This document shows, one piece after another, positions 34,110-37,814 of a stretch of 37,814 nucleotides of DNA. Below the pieces are notes generated by a model, which did no database searches, was not told the origin of the DNA, and saw only the letters and a program-made list of their open reading frames with translations. Within the stretch, counting starts at the first letter, position 1. Every line of letters starts with the position of its first letter. Origin of the DNA: an uncultured Lachnospiraceae bacterium (lineage in GTDB: Bacteria; Bacillota; Clostridia; Lachnospirales; Lachnospiraceae); the NCBI GenBank assembly GCA_945949045.1, contig CAMFDG010000019.1:1-37814 (forward strand). The letters are read 5' to 3'. Made by a program: the position numbers and the translations under genes.

Positions 34110-34523
34110 CTAACGTCCGTTTGTGGTATTTCCGGTAGTACCATTGGTCTTCTGCCCTGTGGTATTCGTATTGTTCGTGTTTCCTGTTGTATTGTTGGTT
34201 CCGGCATTGTTGTTATTATTATTTGTGGTATTGTTTTCTGTACCATCTACAATATCCTCCACGCCGTCAACTACCGCATCTCCTGCATTTTCCACGCCAT
34301 TTACGATATCGTCTCCGACATTTTCCACATCCTGCCCCACATTACCGGTATTGTTGTTCTCAGTGGCATTACCTGTTCCGTTGCCATTGTTGGTGGTATT
34401 GGTATCCACACGATTGGTATCCGGCACATTATTATTATTCTGATTTCCTGTGCCACAGGCTACAAACATACAGATTCCGACAGCCAGCATACCACATATC
34501 AACAGAGCTTTCATTTTCTTCAT
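34110..34523 (-). CDS. Asn/Thr-rich lipoprotein with sporulation-type promoter
   Basis: A small lipoprotein of about 137 residues: basic start, hydrophobic segment and lipobox at Cys23 (MFVACGTG). The mature part is low complexity: Asn/Thr/Gly stretches on both sides of an acidic, repeat-like centre (QDVENVGDDIVNGVENAG, then DAVVDGVEDIVDG) that may form an amphipathic helix. No known domain. ATG 34523 is preferred: AAAGGAGA lies eight bases upstream; GTG 34526 is in frame. Its promoter matches that of spoVAD, suggesting forespore expression. PAP2 follows 15 bases later. Confidence 0.78.
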   Translation of the reverse strand: MKKMKALLICGMLAVGICMFVACGTGNQNNNNVPDTNRVDTNTTNNGNGTGNATENNNTGNVGQDVENVGDDIVNGVENAGDAVVDGVEDIVDGTENNTTNNNNNNAGTNNTTGNTNNTNTTGQKTNGTTGNTTNGR

Positions 34524-34577
34524 CACACATATCTCCTTTTGCTACATATTGTGAAACCGTTATGGTATTTACAAGGC

Positions 34578-34608
34578 AAGTATGTGTAAAAGCTGCTGAC
34601 CTTATACA
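34578..34608 (-). promoter_or_regulatory. Sigma-G/F-like promoter of the Asn-rich lipoprotein gene
   Basis: Minus strand TGTATA (34608-34603), 18-bp spacer, CATACTT (34584-34578). Compared with the B. subtilis sigma-G pattern (TGAATA, 17-18 bp, CATACTA) it has one mismatch in each element. The -35 and spacer length are the same as before spoVAD. Confidence 0.6.
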
Positions 34609-34632
34609 TGGTAAAACAAATCTTTGCAAACA

Positions 34633-34992
34633 TCAATGCTTTTTCATCTTTGGCTGAACAATTAAGGATGCCAGATAGGAAAAAACAAGTGCTGCTGACA
34701 GCCCAAGGGCACAGTTTTTAAATCCTCCTAAGAAAATGCCGAGGAATCCCTCCTTGTCCACCATTTCCTTCACACCCTTCCACAGGTTGTTGCCAAAGCC
34801 CATCAGCGGAACATTGGCTCCCGCCTTGGCCCAGTCGGAAAAGGGGCCATATAGTCCCAGGGCTCCCAATACGGCACCCAGACACACCAGAAGCACCATG
34901 ATTCTCCCCGGAAGCATCTTTGTTTTCTCCATTAAAATCTGAGACAGTGCGCAGATGGCACCGCCCACAACAAATGCAATGACATAATCCAT
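34633..34992 (-). CDS. spoVAE: Stage V sporulation protein AE
   Basis: A 119-residue membrane protein of the SpoVA channel that carries calcium-dipicolinate into the forespore and out at germination. Sequence marks: AFVVGGAICALSQILMEKTKMLPGRIMV, LGLYGPFSDWAKAGANVPLMGFG and LGGFKNCALGLSAALVFSYL, with about three to four membrane segments. This is the SpoVAEb form. GAGAGGG lies seven bases before ATG 34992. It follows spoVAD by 49 bases in one operon. I see no terminator after it. Confidence 0.93.
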   Translation of the reverse strand: MDYVIAFVVGGAICALSQILMEKTKMLPGRIMVLLVCLGAVLGALGLYGPFSDWAKAGANVPLMGFGNNLWKGVKEMVDKEGFLGIFLGGFKNCALGLSAALVFSYLASLIVQPKMKKH

Positions 34993-35041
34993 TCTTTTTC
35001 CCTCTCTATACTTTCCTATTTGTTTTGCGCATCAGGTTTCT

Positions 35042-36073
35042 CTACAAACATGCCTCAATCACAACGCCATGGGCGATAGCGGGAATCGTCTCCCCTTCAT
35101 TGAAGCTGACCGTGGAAAGAAGCGCCCCTGTCGGCACAAAAAGGATCCGCTTTAATTCCCCGTTGGCCAGCATAGGCAGAAAATGGGCACTCAGTGTTGT
35201 GGCCGCACAGCCGCATCCACTGCCGCCGGAGCCGACTCCCTGGGTTTCTCTGTCATAGATCAGCATGCCGCAGTCCTCATGAACATCCGAAATGTCATAC
35301 CCCTTTTCTGCCAGAAGGTCAAACAGGATTTTCTGCCCCACCACTCCAAGATCTCCGGTGATGATCTTATCGTAATCCGACGGCTGCCGGTGGAAATCCT
35401 CCAGGTTCTGGGCGATAAGCTGGCAGGCGGCAGGGGCCATGGCAGCTCCCATATTCATAGAATCCTTGACGCCGTAATCCACGATTTTTCCGGTAGTAAT
35501 TCCGGTAATCTTAGCCAGAGGCCGCTGTCCGCCGGAACGATTTTTCCCGGCCAGCACAAAGGCCCCTGCTCCGGTTACCGTCCAGGTAGCGGAAACCGGC
35601 CGCTGATTTGCGTATTCCAGCGGAAAACGAAACTGTTTTTCCGCACTGGCAAAATGGCTGGAGGTCACCGCAGCCACGTAATCCGCGAAGCCCGCCGCCA
35701 CCGTCATCGCAGATAATGCCAGAGCCTCCCCGCAGGTGGAGCAGGCCCCAAACAATCCGAACAGCGGGATCTCGAAAGTTTTCAGACCGAAGGAGGAAGC
35801 AATGAGCTGCCCTAAAAGATCCCCGGCAAAAAGATAACGCATATCCTCCGGATTTTTCCCTGATTTCCCGATGGCCAGGGTTAAGGCTTCCTTCTGTAAA
35901 CTGCTCTCCGCCGCCTCCCAGGTGTCCTGTCCGAATTTGTCATCATCTCCGATACAGTCAAATTCCTGCGCCAGGGGTCCTTCCCCTTCCTTGGTTCCCA
36001 CAACGGATGCACTGCCTATAATAAAAGGAGCCTCTGAAAATAAGAGACTCCCTGTTCCAATCTGCTGATTCAT
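35042..36073 (-). CDS. spoVAD: Stage V sporulation protein AD
   Basis: The soluble, dipicolinate-binding SpoVA component with a thiolase-like fold, lying on the outer face of the spore inner membrane. Sequence marks: FGLFGACSTCGEALALSA, VTSSHFASAEKQFRFPLEY, DYGVKDSMNMGAAMAPAA, TGDLGVVGQ and GVGSGGSGCGCAA. I start at ATG 36073, where GGGAG lies about seven bases upstream; a longer frame from TTG 36091 would put that site inside the gene. A sigma-G-like promoter precedes it. SpoVAC, normally the gene upstream, is missing here; an AAA-ATPase gene takes its place. Confidence 0.95.
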   Translation of the reverse strand: MNQQIGTGSLLFSEAPFIIGSASVVGTKEGEGPLAQEFDCIGDDDKFGQDTWEAAESSLQKEALTLAIGKSGKNPEDMRYLFAGDLLGQLIASSFGLKTFEIPLFGLFGACSTCGEALALSAMTVAAGFADYVAAVTSSHFASAEKQFRFPLEYANQRPVSATWTVTGAGAFVLAGKNRSGGQRPLAKITGITTGKIVDYGVKDSMNMGAAMAPAACQLIAQNLEDFHRQPSDYDKIITGDLGVVGQKILFDLLAEKGYDISDVHEDCGMLIYDRETQGVGSGGSGCGCAATTLSAHFLPMLANGELKRILFVPTGALLSTVSFNEGETIPAIAHGVVIEACL

Positions 36074-36111
36074 ACCATCTCTCCCTTTCAACGAATAAAA
36101 TTAGATAGGGA

Positions 36112-36142
36112 TAGTATGTAACAAATTAAAAAAAACTATACA
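36112..36142 (-). promoter_or_regulatory. spoVAD: Sigma-G-like promoter of spoVAD-spoVAE
   Basis: Minus strand TGTATA (36142-36137), 18-bp spacer, CATACTA (36118-36112). The -10 is a perfect sigma-G match and the -35 has one mismatch. The -35 overlaps the stop codon of the upstream AAA-ATPase gene. The -10 lies about 38 bp before ATG 36073. Confidence 0.75.
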
Positions 36143-37710
36143 AAGTCTTCAATGACACAGGTATGGTGCTTCTTATCTTTCCCTTCTGCATCATAGTTAA
36201 TTCCAACCAAAAGAATCTTATCACTATATCCTGACAGGGCTCCCTGATATCTCTTCTCCTTAATCTGCCGAATGGCGGTATCTGCGGACTGATTGTACTT
36301 AAGTTCCACTACCATCGCCGGTCTCCATCCCGCATTGGCTCTTGGTTTGAATATAAAGTCTGCGTACCCCTTGCCAGCCGGATGCTCACGGATGATGTCA
36401 TAATATGCCGGTGCCGTGAAGTACGCCATGGTAAGAACACAGCTTAGGGAATTCTCATCATTATAGTTTAAGACCGATGTGTAGGTTTCATGTGCCAGTT
36501 CGATGATTTCTGCAACTTTGTCTGCATTTTTATCTATGGTTGCCATAAGTAATTCATCGCATCTGGAAATTGCCTTGGCAATCTCCTTCCATTCCCCCGT
36601 CTGCAAGGCTGCATCAAATGCGGTTGCAACCTCATAGTTCGGAATAAACGCACTCTTTCTGTCTGCATCATATCCAAGATATGCTAAATGGATCAATGCT
36701 GTTAATGCCTCATCTTTGGATGCCACTGTAGAAAAATCATTCTGAAAAGTATTCGTATTAACACTGACTTTTCCGCCGGCAAGCATAGTCATAACATCGT
36801 CTTTTAATCCTGCATAATTCATAGTGATAAATGTGTTAATGGATGCAAAAGATGATGTATTTTTCCAGTAGGAATCCAATTTATGTCTGTCCATAGCCAT
36901 CGACACAGAATTAGGATTATACATATGAACGCCATCAATCAGATATCCGTTATACCAGGCTTTCGTGGATTCAAAATCCATATCATATTCCCTGCAGAGA
37001 CCCCTTACCTCCTCTTCGGTAAATCCAAAGTACTCTGTGATTGGATAAGAGTCCAGCATGGTGTATTCCCTGAAATTATTCGGTGCCGATTCGTCCTGAA
37101 TCTTCTTAATTGGCAGAATTCCTGTAATATATGCCAATGCCAGGAAAGATTTTGATTCTTCTGATTTAAACAGGGAATGAAGAAACTGCAGATATTTATG
37201 CACTAATTCTTTATCATTGCTGTTTCTGATGACACAATCCCACTCATCGATAATAATAACGAAGGGAATATTTGAAATCCGGTAAACACTCATAAGTACG
37301 GAATGAATCATTTTCGAATAATCTATCTGATCTTCATATTCTTCCCGTATATCATCACAGATATATTCAACAATTTTCTCCACAATATTATCTTTATAGA
37401 AGTCCCAAAATGAGGATATATCAAGATGAATCACATTATACTTGTTCATATACTTCTTAAAATCAATGCTTTTAGCAATCTTTGTATCTTCAAAAAGCTT
37501 AGTGGAATCACATCCACGGCTGTAATATGCATCTATCATTCCCGCTGCATGTGATTTACCAAAACGTCTGGCATGGCTTAATGCGATGCATTTTTCTTCT
37601 GTTGATATTCTTTTATTCAGATGTTCAATCAATCCTGTTTTATCAACATAAATCTGACTATTTCTGTCTTTTGTAAAACTTTCATTACTTGGATTAAAAT
37701 ATACGCCCAT
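36136..37710 (-). CDS. AAA-ATPase-like protein with PD-(D/E)XK nuclease-like C-terminus
   Basis: A 524-residue protein. The N-terminal part is the AAA-ATPase-like fold: VDKTGLIEHL, the Walker A-type HARRFGKSHAAG and Walker B FVIIIDEWDCVI, then YFGFTEEEVRGL and KAWYNGYLIDG. The C-terminal ~100 residues are the DUF1703 PD-(D/E)XK nuclease-like region: GKGYADFIF and VVELKYN. These proteins are abundant, often multi-copy genes in gut anaerobes with unproven role, possibly mobile or defensive. I start at ATG 37710 (GAGGTGAT upstream). The gene is visibly richer in A+T than spoVAD, suggesting transfer. Confidence 0.85.
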   Translation of the reverse strand: MGVYFNPSNESFTKDRNSQIYVDKTGLIEHLNKRISTEEKCIALSHARRFGKSHAAGMIDAYYSRGCDSTKLFEDTKIAKSIDFKKYMNKYNVIHLDISSFWDFYKDNIVEKIVEYICDDIREEYEDQIDYSKMIHSVLMSVYRISNIPFVIIIDEWDCVIRNSNDKELVHKYLQFLHSLFKSEESKSFLALAYITGILPIKKIQDESAPNNFREYTMLDSYPITEYFGFTEEEVRGLCREYDMDFESTKAWYNGYLIDGVHMYNPNSVSMAMDRHKLDSYWKNTSSFASINTFITMNYAGLKDDVMTMLAGGKVSVNTNTFQNDFSTVASKDEALTALIHLAYLGYDADRKSAFIPNYEVATAFDAALQTGEWKEIAKAISRCDELLMATIDKNADKVAEIIELAHETYTSVLNYNDENSLSCVLTMAYFTAPAYYDIIREHPAGKGYADFIFKPRANAGWRPAMVVELKYNQSADTAIRQIKEKRYQGALSGYSDKILLVGINYDAEGKDKKHHTCVIEDFV

Positions 37711-37750
37711 ACTTTGTATCACCTCACTCTGCTGATTGCAAAACACCTGC

Positions 37751-37778
37751 TTATTACATTTTATGATGTGAGTGTCAA
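37751..37778 (-). promoter_or_regulatory. Possible sigma-A promoter of the AAA-ATPase-like gene
   Basis: Minus strand TTGACA (37778-37773), 16-bp spacer, TAATAA (37756-37751). The -35 is perfect, the -10 weak. Confidence 0.45.
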
Positions 37779-37814
37779 AAGTGCTTTTGCCACTCACTGA
37801 TATACGAATTGCTC

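Noticed and set aside
34110-34523. Asn-rich protein as a prion-like or phage tail protein
   Set aside because: The clear lipobox and short length fit a lipoprotein; low complexity alone does not support the other ideas.

Overview
The window looks like chromosomal DNA from a spore-forming, anaerobic Clostridia bacterium, most likely Lachnospiraceae. The grounds are the protein families and gene order (pyrKD-type dihydroorotate dehydrogenase, type 2 PyrF, a Csp-like S8 protease, SpoVAD/SpoVAE, VanR/VanS-like regulators, an L-box upstream of dapA) and strong AGGAGG ribosome sites. I see no rRNA, tRNA, insertion sequence, prophage or CRISPR array.

Layout. 1-3200: a Csp-like subtilase (+) converges on a membrane-anchored C39-like protease (-), followed by a 53-bp tandem hairpin repeat. 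3184-5061: an OmpR-type response regulator and its histidine kinase (-). 5208-21529: a 16-kb block of 15 minus-strand genes. It runs, in transcription order, from an exported papain-like protease through pyrC-pyrF-pyrK-pyrD-pyrE, vanZ-like, a small membrane protein, an M29 aminopeptidase and purE-purM-purN-purD to a HAD phosphatase and a GGDEF/EAL protein. I find good promoters only before the protease gene and before pyrE, and a clear terminator only after the GGDEF/EAL gene, so pyrimidine and purine synthesis may share long transcripts. 21660-23690: dapA-dapB under a lysine riboswitch with a visible terminator/antiterminator switch. 23689-24885: a cobalamin adenosyltransferase-like protein and a tandem OB-fold SSB-like protein. 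25153-26997: typA (+), followed by a striking array of five diverged hairpins (27075-27370). 27469-30159: hflX, a TPR lipoprotein and a small DUF4190-like membrane protein (-). 30318-33606: glycogen phosphorylase divergent from an AraC-type regulator. 33594-36073: PAP2 phosphatase, an Asn/Thr-rich lipoprotein and spoVAE/spoVAD. 36136-37710: an AT-rich AAA-ATPase/PD-(D/E)XK protein that looks inserted upstream of spoVAD.

The most unusual signals are (i) the two intergenic tandem hairpin arrays, one with paired substitutions that keep the stems, and (ii) two nearly identical forespore sigma-G/F-like promoters (TGTATA, 18-bp spacer, CATACTA or CATACTT), one before spoVAD and one before the Asn-rich lipoprotein, which ties that unknown lipoprotein and the PAP2 gene to spore formation. 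All domain and promoter calls come from reading the sequence; no database search was run.
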